DNA of 64,000 nt from an uncultured Clostridia bacterium. GTDB lineage: Bacteria; Bacillota; Clostridia; Christensenellales; Aristaeellaceae. The notes under the pieces were generated by a model. It had not been told where the DNA came from. It did no database searches and saw only the letters and a program-made list of their open reading frames with translations. This document shows, piece after piece, positions 24,063 to 33,191 of this stretch. The translations under genes were made by a program, and so were the position numbers. The stretch is taken from positions 1-64,000 of the forward strand of contig CALCQO010000012.1 of assembly GCA_937894675.1 (NCBI GenBank), read 5' to 3'. Each line of letters opens with the position of its first letter. Positions within the stretch are counted from its first letter, which is position 1.

Positions 24063-24932
24063 TTACCGCTGTTCCCCCAGAAAGAAAATGGCCATGGTGC
24101 CGGGCCCCGAGTGGGAGCCGATCAGGCGCCCCACGGGGGAAATAAAGACCTGGGTACCCGGGCGGCTTTCCTTGACAAAATTGGCCACATACTCCGCCTC
24201 GTCTTCGCAGTCGCCGTGGCTGATGAACACCTTCTGCCCTTCCTTGGGAACGGCGAACTCCAGCATCTTATCCGCCATGGTTTTCAGCGCTTTCTTGCGC
24301 CCCTGCACCTTTTCCTTGAGCACCAGCTTGCCTTCCTCGTTGACATGCATCACGGGCTTGATGCGCAGCATGCTGCCCATCACCGCCGAGGTGCGGCTGA
24401 CACGCCCGCCCCGGAAGAGGAAGTTTAAATCGTCCACGGTAAACCAGTGGATGATTTTCTGGCGGTTGTCCTCCGCCCACTTGGCGCATTCCTCCAGGCT
24501 TTTCCCCTGGGCGCGCTGCTGGATAACACAGTCCACCATCAGCCCCTGGCCAAGGGAAGCGCACAGGGTGTCCACCACGCGCACCTTGGCGTTCGGCATT
24601 TCTTCCCGCAGCATTTCCAGCGCCGTAAAGGCCGAGCGCACCGAGCCGGAGATGCCCCCCGACAGGGTCAGGCACAACACCTCTTCCCCCTTGGTCAGCA
24701 GCTCTTTAAAGGTGGTGAAATAGGTATCCACATTCACCTGGGAGGTGGTGGAAACCGAGCCCTGGCGCAGCTTGTCGTAAAACTCCTTGCTGGTTTCCTC
24801 ATCCCCGGGTTTGTTCAGCCCCGGCACCCCGTCCAGCTGGTAGGGCATGGGCAGCACGGTAAGCTTTTCCTGTTTCTCTATATAGGTTAGTGGCAAATCG
24901 CACCCGATATCCGTAACAATCCAGAAAGCCAT
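24063..24932 (-). CDS. DegV family fatty-acid-binding protein (first of two)
   Basis: A 289-residue DegV protein (FakB-like), which binds a fatty acid and presents it for phosphorylation by FakA. WIVTDIGCDLPLTYI, SGGISGSVRSAF and VVDTLCASLGQGLMV are typical ligand-site segments, and the end HSGPGTMAIFFLG carries the family's conserved His-x-GPG. A start at 24932 is supported by GGAGGGGG 8 bases upstream. A second DegV gene (38852-39730) differs in sequence, so the cell may use them for different fatty acids. FakA is not in this window. Confidence 0.9.
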   Translation of the reverse strand: MAFWIVTDIGCDLPLTYIEKQEKLTVLPMPYQLDGVPGLNKPGDEETSKEFYDKLRQGSVSTTSQVNVDTYFTTFKELLTKGEEVLCLTLSGGISGSVRSAFTALEMLREEMPNAKVRVVDTLCASLGQGLMVDCVIQQRAQGKSLEECAKWAEDNRQKIIHWFTVDDLNFLFRGGRVSRTSAVMGSMLRIKPVMHVNEEGKLVLKEKVQGRKKALKTMADKMLEFAVPKEGQKVFISHGDCEDEAEYVANFVKESRPGTQVFISPVGRLIGSHSGPGTMAIFFLGEQR

Positions 24933-25007
24933 TGGTAATTCCCCCTCCAAATATTTCTAAGTAATTATAGCAAGCCCGGGGAAAAGCGTCAATTTGCGCC
25001 TTGCCTA

Positions 25008-28000
25008 TTATCCCTTGAAAAGGGCCAGGATGTCCTCGGTTTTCAGTTTCTCGGGCATCACTTCCCCGGCAGTCACCAGTTTATCAAACAGCTTCCGCTT
25101 TCTGGCGCCCAGCTGCACCACCTGCTCCTCGATGGAGTGGAGGGTTACCAGGCGGATGACCTGCACCTTCTTGTCCTGCCCCACCCGGTGGGCCCGGTCG
25201 ATGGCCTGATCCTCGGTGGTGGGGTTCCACCAGGGATCGTAGTGGATGACGGTGTCCGCCCCCGTCAGGTTCAGCCCGGTGCCCCCGGCCTTGAGGGAAA
25301 TCAGGAACATCTGCCCCTCCCCCTCGTTGAAGCGCTGGGTTAATTCCAGCCGCTCCCTGGCGGGGGTGTCCCCATCCAGGTACATGCTGGTAATGTTCAG
25401 CGCGTCCAGGCGGGGTTTGATCATGGCCAGCATCTTGGTGAACTGGGAAAACAGCAGCACCCGGTGCCCGTTCTCCAGGATGGGGGGCAGGATTTCCATC
25501 AGCAGCTCCAGCTTGGCGCTTTCCCCCAGGTAGGTGTCCAGCACCAGTTGGGGGTGGCAGCAGATTTGCCGCAGCTCCGTCATGGCGGCCAGCACCTCCC
25601 CCCGGCTGCCTTTAAGCCCTTGGCGGGCCAGCAGGTTCTGCACGCTTTCCCTCTTTTGCAGCAGCACGGCGCTGTACACCTTGCGCTGCTCGGCCTCCAT
25701 GGCGGCGTACAGGGTGGTCTCGGTTTTTTCGGGCAGTTCGGCCATTACTTCGCTCTTAAGCCTGCGCATCAGGAAGGGGCGGATGCGGCGGCGCAGATCC
25801 TGAGCGTTGCGGCCCTCGTCAAAGCGGCGCAGAAACTCCCGGAAGGGGGGCAGGTAGCCGGGCAGGGCAAAATCGAACAGCGACCACAGTTCCCCCACAT
25901 TGTTTTCCATGGGGGTGCCCGACAGAGCCACATAGGCCTGGGCATCCAGCCGCTTCACCGAATGGGCGGCCATGGACACAGGGTTCTTGATATTCTGGGC
26001 CTCGTCCAGCACGGCGAAGCGGAAGGGAATGTCCTGGATGGCGTCAATATCCTGCCGGATGACGGGGTAGCTGGTGATAACCAAATCCGGCGCTTTGGGG
26101 CCGGTTATGGCGGCAATCTGCTTCTCCCGGGCGGCCCGGGTGCCCGACACCACCAGGGTGGATAGCTGCGGGGCGAAGCGCTTGGCTTCCAGCTGCCAGT
26201 TATACACAAGGGAGGTGGGGGTGATAACGATGGAGGGCCTGCGCTCCTCCTCGTTCTGCAGGGCATAGAGGATGGCGGCCAGCATCTGCACGGTTTTGCC
26301 AAGGCCCATCTCATCCGCCAGAATGCCCCCCATCCGGAGGCGGTAGAGGGAATAGAGCCACTCAAACCCCCGCTGCTGGTAGGCGTACAGCCCCTGGATG
26401 GGCGACTGGATGGCCCCCGTGCGCAGCGCGGCGCCCTGGAGGGTGGCGCTGTCGGCGGTAACGGGCAGGTTCTTTTCCTTCACCAGGGCGTTGAGGTAGG
26501 CGGCGCGGTAGAGGCCCACATCCCGCTGGTTCAGGCTGTATTCCCGGGCCTCGCAGTAGGCTTCCGCCAGCTCCTCCCATTCCTTCGCCCCCTCCAGGGA
26601 CAAAAAGGTGCCGTCGCTGTAGCGGAAATACCGTTTCTTGCGGCGGATGGCGTCCAGCAGGGGCAGCAGCTCCTCCACGGGGGTGTCATCATCGTACAGT
26701 TCCAGCACCAGGCGGTTTTCGCTGCTCTTTAAGGCGCCCGACAGCCGGGGGGTGCGCACGGTAAGCTTTCTGAACTCGTTGCTGAAAAACACCTGGGCCT
26801 TTTCGCTCAGCCGCGACGCGCCGCCTGTCACAAAGCGGTAGACGCTTTCCTCATCATTCATGAAGGCGTAGCCCCGGCGCACATGAAAGCCCGCCAGCGC
26901 CAGCTCCTCCATCACCAGTTTTTCCCCCGCCGCGTCCCGCAGCAGAAGGGGCGGGATGTCCTCCTTCAGCACAAAGGGGTCAATCTCGTGGCTGCCGTAG
27001 GCAAACACCGTGCGGGCCACGATGTCCACCCCGTCCTTGTCCAGGTACACCCGGCTTTGCAGGGGGAAGCGCACCATGCGCCTGCGCAGGGTGGGGTGGA
27101 AGGTGATGCCGCTGGAGCGCATCAGGGCGGGGAGCAGTTCCCCCATCACCCGGGGCACGCTGTCCCGGCCAAAGAGGAACACCGAGCGCCTGCCCGCGCG
27201 GAAGGACAGCACGGCCCGAAGCACCGCGCGGTCCTGGGGGCTGACAGACACCACCTCGTCATCCACCAGCAGGTAGGCGCCGTCCTCCGTCAGGCTCTGG
27301 CACACATCGGGCAGCAGGGTGCTGACCACCAGCGACTTTTCCGAGCCGGACACCTCGAACACAAAGGGCAGGGGCTTCCGGGCGATGCCCGCTACGTCGA
27401 TGGATTTGTCCCCATACTCCAGGCGGAAGGGCATGTTTTCCAAAGCGCCCAGCACCAGGGAAGCGATGGCGGCGTTCAGGGGCATCTCCCGCGCCTGGGT
27501 CGCCTGGGGGGAGGCGCCGGCCATCTCCAAAGCCCGGCAGTGGGCGTCCAGCACGCCCAGCAGCTGGCGCTGCTGTTTGTTGTAGGAAGACCACCTGGGC
27601 TCGTAGGTGAAGCCCTTGCCGAAGGACACGCTCTTCTGCCTGCGCACGGCTTCCAGAAAGTCGGGGATGTGGCGCACCACGTACAGGCGGCTTTCCCCCG
27701 TGCGCAGCGACAGGCTCAAGCCTTCACGGGACAGCGTCAGCGTCGGTTCCAATTTCAGGTTTTCCGCCAGGGGCAATGCCGCGGCCGCCGCGTCAAAGAG
27801 CACGTCGGACGCGGCGCTGCGCTGGCGCAGCGCCATGGCGCGCAGGGTGCCGTCCCGGGCGGCAAAAAGCACGGCGGCCACGGTGTAGCGGTTGATGACC
27901 TTCAGCCCGTCGCTGAGCAGGCTGTCATTGGCGCCGATGGTTACCGTGTGGTAGGGATCCCCCGCCACCATGTATTCCGCCTTCAGGCGCGTACGCTGCA

Positions 28001-28091
28001 GCATGCGCACCTGGCCGGCTTTCAGCAGGCGCTGACCCTCCAGCCACTCCGTTTCCCCCGCTTTTTCCCTGATTTTCTTTAACGACAGCAT
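25008..28091 (-). CDS. SNF2-family DEAD/DEAH box helicase
   Basis: A 1027-residue SWI2/SNF2 type ATPase. About 560 N-terminal residues form the bacterial SNF2-associated region, lacking a clear SWIM zinc finger. The motor follows: Walker A GLGKT near residue 594, motif II LDEAQNIKN, motif III LSGTPMENN, and the second RecA-like half with LFSQFTKML, GGTGLNLTGADTVIHYDPWWNP and AIDRAHRVGQ. These enzymes move along duplex DNA and are linked to recycling RNA polymerase or to DNA processing. ATG at 28091 has GGGAGG 5 bases upstream. It is single in its transcription unit. Confidence 0.93.
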   Translation of the reverse strand: MLSLKKIREKAGETEWLEGQRLLKAGQVRMLQRTRLKAEYMVAGDPYHTVTIGANDSLLSDGLKVINRYTVAAVLFAARDGTLRAMALRQRSAASDVLFDAAAAALPLAENLKLEPTLTLSREGLSLSLRTGESRLYVVRHIPDFLEAVRRQKSVSFGKGFTYEPRWSSYNKQQRQLLGVLDAHCRALEMAGASPQATQAREMPLNAAIASLVLGALENMPFRLEYGDKSIDVAGIARKPLPFVFEVSGSEKSLVVSTLLPDVCQSLTEDGAYLLVDDEVVSVSPQDRAVLRAVLSFRAGRRSVFLFGRDSVPRVMGELLPALMRSSGITFHPTLRRRMVRFPLQSRVYLDKDGVDIVARTVFAYGSHEIDPFVLKEDIPPLLLRDAAGEKLVMEELALAGFHVRRGYAFMNDEESVYRFVTGGASRLSEKAQVFFSNEFRKLTVRTPRLSGALKSSENRLVLELYDDDTPVEELLPLLDAIRRKKRYFRYSDGTFLSLEGAKEWEELAEAYCEAREYSLNQRDVGLYRAAYLNALVKEKNLPVTADSATLQGAALRTGAIQSPIQGLYAYQQRGFEWLYSLYRLRMGGILADEMGLGKTVQMLAAILYALQNEEERRPSIVITPTSLVYNWQLEAKRFAPQLSTLVVSGTRAAREKQIAAITGPKAPDLVITSYPVIRQDIDAIQDIPFRFAVLDEAQNIKNPVSMAAHSVKRLDAQAYVALSGTPMENNVGELWSLFDFALPGYLPPFREFLRRFDEGRNAQDLRRRIRPFLMRRLKSEVMAELPEKTETTLYAAMEAEQRKVYSAVLLQKRESVQNLLARQGLKGSRGEVLAAMTELRQICCHPQLVLDTYLGESAKLELLMEILPPILENGHRVLLFSQFTKMLAMIKPRLDALNITSMYLDGDTPARERLELTQRFNEGEGQMFLISLKAGGTGLNLTGADTVIHYDPWWNPTTEDQAIDRAHRVGQDKKVQVIRLVTLHSIEEQVVQLGARKRKLFDKLVTAGEVMPEKLKTEDILALFKG

Positions 28092-28262
28092 GAAACCTCC
28101 CAAAAAATAAAAAGGCTAATTTGTAATATTCGCCGCCGGGCCTCCCAAATCCTGCCTGGAAAAAACCCCAAAGACAAAGAACAGGCAAGGAGTACACCTT
28201 TTGGGCAAAATCGGGTAAGATGGGAAGGGAAACCCAAGGAAGACGGGAAGGCAGGTACGACG

Positions 28263-29666
28263 ATGAAGCGATGGATGATTTTGCTGCTGGCACTGGCTCT
28301 GTGCGCCCCCGCGGCGCTGGGGCAGGAGGATGTGTACCGGCAGGTAATCCAACAGGGCAGGGGCAGCCTGGTGGCTGTGCCCTCCTTTGAGGAAGAGGCC
28401 TCCTACACCTTCCATGCCGCCGCCCCCCAGGTGGCAAGCCCGGAATACTTTACAGCAACTGGCCAAACCCCGGACCAGTACCTGGGCATCGCAGGGCAAG
28501 CCCAGCAAAGCCAGGTTCCCGGCGCCCAGCTGGGCTACCGCTTTTTGTCGGACAACCGCAACATCTACCCCATCAGCCTGTCCCCCGACGGCCAGACCCT
28601 GCTGATGGGGGAGGGAAGCACCTTGCTGCTCAAGAGGGGGCAGGATCTGTATCCCCTCAGCCTGAATATCCAGCGCAGCGGCGGGGAGGAGCAGGCGGTC
28701 TTTCACCTGCGGGGGGACGCTGATGCCCGCGTCGGCACCGAAGGGGTGGTCTGGTCCCCCGATGGGCGGTACATCGCCTTCCCCTTTGCCGCGCGCAATG
28801 AGGGTACCTCCGGCAACTGGCCGCTGATGCTGGCGGACACCCAAACCAATGAGCTGTTCGCCGCCAAAGTCTACCAAGGCCCGCTGGGAAACAAGCTTAC
28901 CGCCTATGCCCAGGGGGTATTCAGCCCGGACAGCCAATGGCTGTACTACACCGAAAATGTAAACGACATCCTGCGGCTGTGCCGCTATCATATGGAAAAA
29001 AACATCCACGAAGTGCTATTGGACACAGGGCTTGATTACCACGGCCGCCCCGGCATGGGGTGGGACGGGGAGGGCCGCCTGGTCTGCGCCCTGATTCGGG
29101 AGGGGGAAACCTACCTGGCGGCCTTTACGCCCCAGGGGGAAACCTACACCCTGGGCACCCGGCCTCTGCCGGGCGGGGTGCTGCCTCACCTGGTGCAGAC
29201 CGCGCCGGGCGCCGTGATGACGCGGGTGAGCGGGCTGTCGCCCAGCCAGGGGGCGCCCTTTACCTACCTCATCAATGACCAGGCGCTGCTGCCCGTCACC
29301 GACAGCCTGGGGCAGGTGTCCTTTGCCTACAGCCAGCCCCTCACCGCTTCAGAGGACATGGAAGCCTTCCGGGACAGCCAGCTGGCCGCCCCGCCGGACA
29401 CAGCCCTGCATTCCCTGGCCGTAAGGCCTGACGGCAGGTACGCTTTCGCCGCGGCGGTGCAGGGCGAAGGCAATGTCTCCCTGCACCTGATTGACCTCCA
29501 AAGCCTGGCCAGCGCCCCCCTCTTTGTTTCTGAGGAGGATGCCCGGGGCGTTCCCGCCCTTGCGGGCGACCGCTTCAGCCATGGCCTTTTCTGGTATGGG
29601 GAGGACGGGCTGTTCACCGCCCCCTTCATGGGGGTTGTGAAACAGTTTCAAATCCAGGCCCAATAA
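28263..29666 (+). CDS. secreted beta-propeller (TolB-like) protein, paralogue 1
   Basis: A 467-residue protein with a signal peptide (KRWMILLLALALCAPAALG, about residues 2-20). Repeats of SPDG type (ISLSPDGQTLLM, VVWSPDGRYIAFP, GVFSPDSQWLYY, LAVRPDGRYAFA) indicate a WD40/TolB-like propeller outside the membrane. It has no catalytic motif. The next gene is a paralogue with the same layout. The ribosome site is weak (GGAAGGCAGG, 9 bases). The 170-base gap upstream shows no clear promoter. Confidence 0.78.
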   Translation: MKRWMILLLALALCAPAALGQEDVYRQVIQQGRGSLVAVPSFEEEASYTFHAAAPQVASPEYFTATGQTPDQYLGIAGQAQQSQVPGAQLGYRFLSDNRNIYPISLSPDGQTLLMGEGSTLLLKRGQDLYPLSLNIQRSGGEEQAVFHLRGDADARVGTEGVVWSPDGRYIAFPFAARNEGTSGNWPLMLADTQTNELFAAKVYQGPLGNKLTAYAQGVFSPDSQWLYYTENVNDILRLCRYHMEKNIHEVLLDTGLDYHGRPGMGWDGEGRLVCALIREGETYLAAFTPQGETYTLGTRPLPGGVLPHLVQTAPGAVMTRVSGLSPSQGAPFTYLINDQALLPVTDSLGQVSFAYSQPLTASEDMEAFRDSQLAAPPDTALHSLAVRPDGRYAFAAAVQGEGNVSLHLIDLQSLASAPLFVSEEDARGVPALAGDRFSHGLFWYGEDGLFTAPFMGVVKQFQIQAQ

Positions 29667-29752
29667 CGCGTGCGGCACGGAATACCGCGGATTTTTCCAA
29701 AAATTTACATAGAACGGGTATCATGGTTGTAGCAAGAGAAGGAGGTCGCGGG

Positions 29753-31027
29753 ATGAAACGTTGGTTGATTGTTTTGGCTGCCCTTGTTCTTCTGGGAACA
29801 AGCCTGACAGCTTTCGCGTCGGAGGACGCGTATCAGCGGATATTCGCGGCGGGCGGCGCCCGCCTGAGGGAAAAAACCTTGGCGGAAAGCGCGGAGGAAA
29901 GCCATCAAACGGCGCTGGACAAGGGGCAGATGTCCGTGGTGAGCGTCTCCCCCGATGGGCAGACCGTGCTGCTGTCGATGGACAGCGACTTGTTTGTGCT
30001 TACGCAAGGCAAACTGTCTCTTCTCAACGCGCGGGATGTCACCACCGGGCAGGCGGAAGAGTACCTGAGCGATCCGGTTATCCGGCGCCTGGGCGCCGAA
30101 GGCGCTGTCTGGTCGCCCAATAGCCGGTATGTGGTGTTTCCCAACGCCAGGAGCGTCACCACCTACCTGCGGTCCGTTCCCCTTATGATGGCTGACACCA
30201 AAGCCGGGGAGATATTCCCCATCAAAACCTATCAGCAAACCACCGGGGTGGTTCTGGAATCCTTCATGCAGGGAGTATTCAGCCCGGACAGCCAAGCCTT
30301 TTATTACACGGACATCGTGGGCGGCATAAGCCGCCTGAACCGCTATTCCCTGCGGGATCATACCAGTGAAACCCTTACGGAGGTTGGGGAAAACGCCTAC
30401 GGCTACCCCGGCATGGCCTGCGGCGGGGACACCCTTACCTGGTATGCCTATCAGAACGCGGAAAATCGACTGAACGTTTACCATCTGAAAGATGGAGCCC
30501 TTTCCCAGCAGCCCCTGGCGCTGCCCCGCGCCTTGCAGCCCCAATACTACGCCGCCGCCGGGCAAACGGTGCTGACCAGCCAATCGGTGCTGTCCGGCAT
30601 ATACATGGGCATGGTGCATCTGCTGGACGGCAAGCCCCTGGGCGCCCAGGTGGGCAGCAATGGCCTGGCTGTGTTCCATCTGGGCGAGCCCCTGGACACC
30701 CAGGAAGCCCTGGACGCCTGGCTTGCCGTCCAGGAGGATTATAAAAACGACCCGGCGCGGGTGGCGCACCTGGCCGTCTCCCCGGACGGACGCTACGCCC
30801 TGGCGATGCTACTTTTCAATAACTACGCCGACCATACCTTCTGGCTGTTGGATGTAAACACCCTGCAGGCCGTCCCGGTGGAAGCGGATTTGGGGGAAAA
30901 CCCCGTGGTGTACCTTGCCAAAGGGGCGCGCTACATGCCCGGCCTCAGCCTGGAAGCGGGCGGGATGGTTGTCGCCTCCACCGACGGGTTAAGCGCCAAG
31001 CTGTACCAGTTGGAGCCTGCCAAATAA
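29753..31027 (+). CDS. secreted beta-propeller (TolB-like) protein, paralogue 2
   Basis: A 424-residue paralogue of the preceding gene, with signal peptide KRWLIVLAALVLLGTSLTAFA and SPDG repeats (VSVSPDGQTVLL, GAVWSPNSRYVVFP, GVFSPDSQAFYY, LAVSPDGRYALA). The shared stretch around GVFSPDSQ and the following tyrosine-rich strand shows an old duplication. AAGGAGGT lies 7 bases before the ATG. It differs from paralogue 1 mainly by a shorter N-terminal insertion. Function unknown; a surface recognition role is a guess. Confidence 0.78.
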   Translation: MKRWLIVLAALVLLGTSLTAFASEDAYQRIFAAGGARLREKTLAESAEESHQTALDKGQMSVVSVSPDGQTVLLSMDSDLFVLTQGKLSLLNARDVTTGQAEEYLSDPVIRRLGAEGAVWSPNSRYVVFPNARSVTTYLRSVPLMMADTKAGEIFPIKTYQQTTGVVLESFMQGVFSPDSQAFYYTDIVGGISRLNRYSLRDHTSETLTEVGENAYGYPGMACGGDTLTWYAYQNAENRLNVYHLKDGALSQQPLALPRALQPQYYAAAGQTVLTSQSVLSGIYMGMVHLLDGKPLGAQVGSNGLAVFHLGEPLDTQEALDAWLAVQEDYKNDPARVAHLAVSPDGRYALAMLLFNNYADHTFWLLDVNTLQAVPVEADLGENPVVYLAKGARYMPGLSLEAGGMVVASTDGLSAKLYQLEPAK

Positions 31028-31029
31028 TA

Positions 31030-31166
31030 AGCGTATGCACGCAAAAGCCCTGTGAGAAATCACAGGGCTTTCTTGTGCTAGTAAGTGACCGATTCTGGCA
31101 GATGAAGTGACAACGCAAGCATGTTTCGGTATCGAAACATGCGGTTGCTGGCTTTTTCGACACGCT
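31030..31166. repeat. dispersed hairpin repeat, family B, copy 1
   Basis: After hairpin 31044-31071 come GTAAGTGACCGA (31081-31092), AGTGAC, and a stem GCATGTTTCG / CGAAACATGC (31119-31128, 31133-31142), then GGTTGCTGGCTTTTTCGAC. Short inverted ends AGCGT/ACGCT and AAAAGCC/GGCTTTT are present. The matching copy is at 54909-55052. Confidence 0.6.
31044..31071. terminator. bidirectional-type terminator hairpin, copy 1
   Basis: AAAGCCCTGTGA / TCACAGGGCTTT (31044-31055, 31060-31071) with a GAAA loop. The plus strand follows with TCTTG; the minus strand with TGCG. The sequence recurs at 31168-31192. Confidence 0.65.
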
Positions 31167-31167
31167 G

Positions 31168-31192
31168 AGCCCTGTGAGAGAATCACAGGGCT
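31168..31192. terminator. terminator-like hairpin, copy 2
   Basis: AGCCCTGTGA / TCACAGGGCT (31168-31177, 31183-31192) with a 5-base loop, nearly identical in sequence to 31044-31071 and directly downstream of the DUF4838 gene stop on the minus strand. Confidence 0.55.
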
Positions 31193-31203
31193 TTCATTGT
31201 GGT

Positions 31204-32937
31204 TTATATGGGATAGCTGATGCTCTCCACCCCGAAGCGGCCGGGGGCGAGGGGCGTTTGTTTCAGGAAGGCCAGGGAAGCGTCAAAGTCCTTGCGCTCA
31301 AACAGTTCGGTGATGCCAAGGGCCTTCGCGTCCCGGCCGAACAAGTCAATGGCTGCCTCCCGCCCGGGGGTGCTCACCGCCTGCCGGGCCAAGCGCACAT
31401 AGCGCAGGGACAGTTGCTCCCGCAGGACACGCTGGCGGCAGGGGTCTTCAGTTGCATGGCCCAAAGCCAGGGCAAGCAAGTCTTCCGCCTTTTTTAGTGT
31501 TTCCTCGGATAGGTAGGGGGCGTCAGGCGGGTCGTAGATGCTGGCATGGCATGCTCCCGGCGTTTGCCATAGCTGGGCATAGGCTTCCATGGCCTCCCCC
31601 GCCGGTCCGTAGTAGGCCTGGCAGAAGGTGCGGGTCAGGGCGTTCGTGTCCTCCCCCGGGTTCCACAGGAGCCTAGCCAGCAGGTAAATTTTCAGCTGCC
31701 CCAGGGCGCCGGCCTTGCCCAAAGAGAAGTTGCCCTGGGCAAACATCCCCTTGACGCCGCGGCGCCGCAGTAGTTCCAAATTGGGCTTTAACACCTGGAG
31801 GTTGGGAAAGGGCTGCAGGTAGTTGGCGTAGTTGGTGGTGTAGTCCCAGATATACAGGTTGCCGCAGATGTCCGCCCAACCCAGCAGGTCCGAAAGGAAG
31901 GGGTTGCTGTCCTGCCTAGCGCCGTGGAAATCCGCCGACACCCCCGCCTGCACATCCACAGCGCTGATCTGGCAGCCGCAGTCCTCCATGGGGTGGGCAA
32001 AGCAGTTCTCGATGCCGCACAGGCGCACGATGACATTGCGCCGGGGCTTCACGCCCCTTGGCGGCTTGCGGCAGTACAGGTAGGCGAAGGTGTGGATGTA
32101 CACATCCGGATGCGCCTTTTCCACTTCTTCCGCCACCTGGTTCACAAAGGCAATCATGCTGCCGGCGGCGCTGCCCGCCGCGTCGTCCAGCGCCTTGCAG
32201 GCGGGGCACTGGCAGTTGTTGTACCAGTCGTTCATGGAGACGGAAAAGATGGTGTATTCCGGGTTTTCTTCCTTCCACTTCAGCACCCCCCGCACCACCA
32301 GGCGCAGCACCTCGGGGTTGGTCAGGCACAACTGGGATTTATCCCGCAGCCGCTTGCCTTCCACCAGGGAAAAGTACTCCGGGTGGCTGTCAAACCAGGT
32401 TTCCGCGGGCACCAACTGAAAAAAGGTATGGGAAAAGTTATAGAACATCATTTTGCCGCCCTGCTCCTTGGTGATGGAAGAGCGGGCGGAGTTGAGCCGC
32501 AGCTTGACGGCGAAGGTCCCCTCCATGGCCTCCCGCCAGAACAGTTCCCGGGCGTGGAAGGCAGGAATCTGGGTGTCCTCCCCCTCAGGCAAGGACAGGG
32601 AGCCCTTAGGCACCACCTCGCAGTCGGGGGCGAAAAAGCCGCAGCCCAGTTTCTCCAGCAGGTGATAGGCACCGTACACAAAGCCATCCGGGGTGGAAGC
32701 CCATAGGCGGATGCCCTCCTTGGCTACCGTTAAGCGAAAGGCCCCGGGCGCAAGGGCAGCGTCCTCCGCCATGCGCAGGGCAAAGCCCGAGGCATCCTCG
32801 GTTACGGGGTATTCCCCGCCGGACATTTTTCCCAGGTACCTGGACAGTTCCCCCGCGGCGTACTGGGCCGCGGGGATGGGAAGGGGCTGAATGGGGAAGG
32901 ACGCGGGCAGCTGCATGGCAACCTCCAACACTTTCAT
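31204..32937 (-). CDS. DUF4838 domain-containing protein (glycoside-hydrolase-like)
   Basis: A 577-residue protein. The N-terminal part resembles the non-catalytic N-terminal beta-N-acetylhexosaminidase (GH20b-like) domain (AAQYAAGELSRYLGKMSGGEYPV, YGAYHLLEKLGCGFF), and the core is DUF4838, with SVSMNDWYNNCQCPACKALDD a typical strand segment. Such proteins are thought to act on polysaccharides, but no activity is assured. No signal peptide follows the chosen start at 32937, so it looks cytoplasmic; GGGGGAG lies 13 bases upstream. It stands alone between the propeller genes and the glycine betaine importer. Confidence 0.85.
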   Translation of the reverse strand: MKVLEVAMQLPASFPIQPLPIPAAQYAAGELSRYLGKMSGGEYPVTEDASGFALRMAEDAALAPGAFRLTVAKEGIRLWASTPDGFVYGAYHLLEKLGCGFFAPDCEVVPKGSLSLPEGEDTQIPAFHARELFWREAMEGTFAVKLRLNSARSSITKEQGGKMMFYNFSHTFFQLVPAETWFDSHPEYFSLVEGKRLRDKSQLCLTNPEVLRLVVRGVLKWKEENPEYTIFSVSMNDWYNNCQCPACKALDDAAGSAAGSMIAFVNQVAEEVEKAHPDVYIHTFAYLYCRKPPRGVKPRRNVIVRLCGIENCFAHPMEDCGCQISAVDVQAGVSADFHGARQDSNPFLSDLLGWADICGNLYIWDYTTNYANYLQPFPNLQVLKPNLELLRRRGVKGMFAQGNFSLGKAGALGQLKIYLLARLLWNPGEDTNALTRTFCQAYYGPAGEAMEAYAQLWQTPGACHASIYDPPDAPYLSEETLKKAEDLLALALGHATEDPCRQRVLREQLSLRYVRLARQAVSTPGREAAIDLFGRDAKALGITELFERKDFDASLAFLKQTPLAPGRFGVESISYPI

Positions 32938-33025
32938 ATGGATAATCTCTCCCCCATTGTACAGAGGAAAGCCTGCCGCCGCAAGCCGTCCGGGACAGGC
33001 AGGACCCCTTAAATGGTTACCGTTT

Positions 33026-33054
33026 TTGACAAGAGAAAAAAATCCTGTTATAGT
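33026..33054 (+). promoter_or_regulatory. sigma-A promoter of the glycine betaine ABC operon
   Basis: TTGACA (33026-33031), 17 bases, TATAGT (33049-33054). The leader is long, about 130 bases. Confidence 0.8.
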
Positions 33055-33154
33055 GATATGGTTGACGCTGTCATGAAATACCCGCCCGGGTATGCGTCCA
33101 AGACGTTCCATGTGTCATAACCGCTGCGGAAAATCCTACATTTCGTAAGGGGCT

Positions 33155-33181
33155 ATGTTTGCTGTTGGCAGCGCAATGTAA
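33155..33181 (+). other. possible short leader ORF
   Basis: ATG-TTT-GCT-GTT-GGC-AGC-GCA-ATG-TAA, eight codons after an AAGGGG site, ending inside the ribosome site of the binding-protein gene (TAAGGAGG). It could couple or control translation of that gene, but may be chance. Confidence 0.3.
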
Positions 33182-33191
33182 GGAGGTTCCC

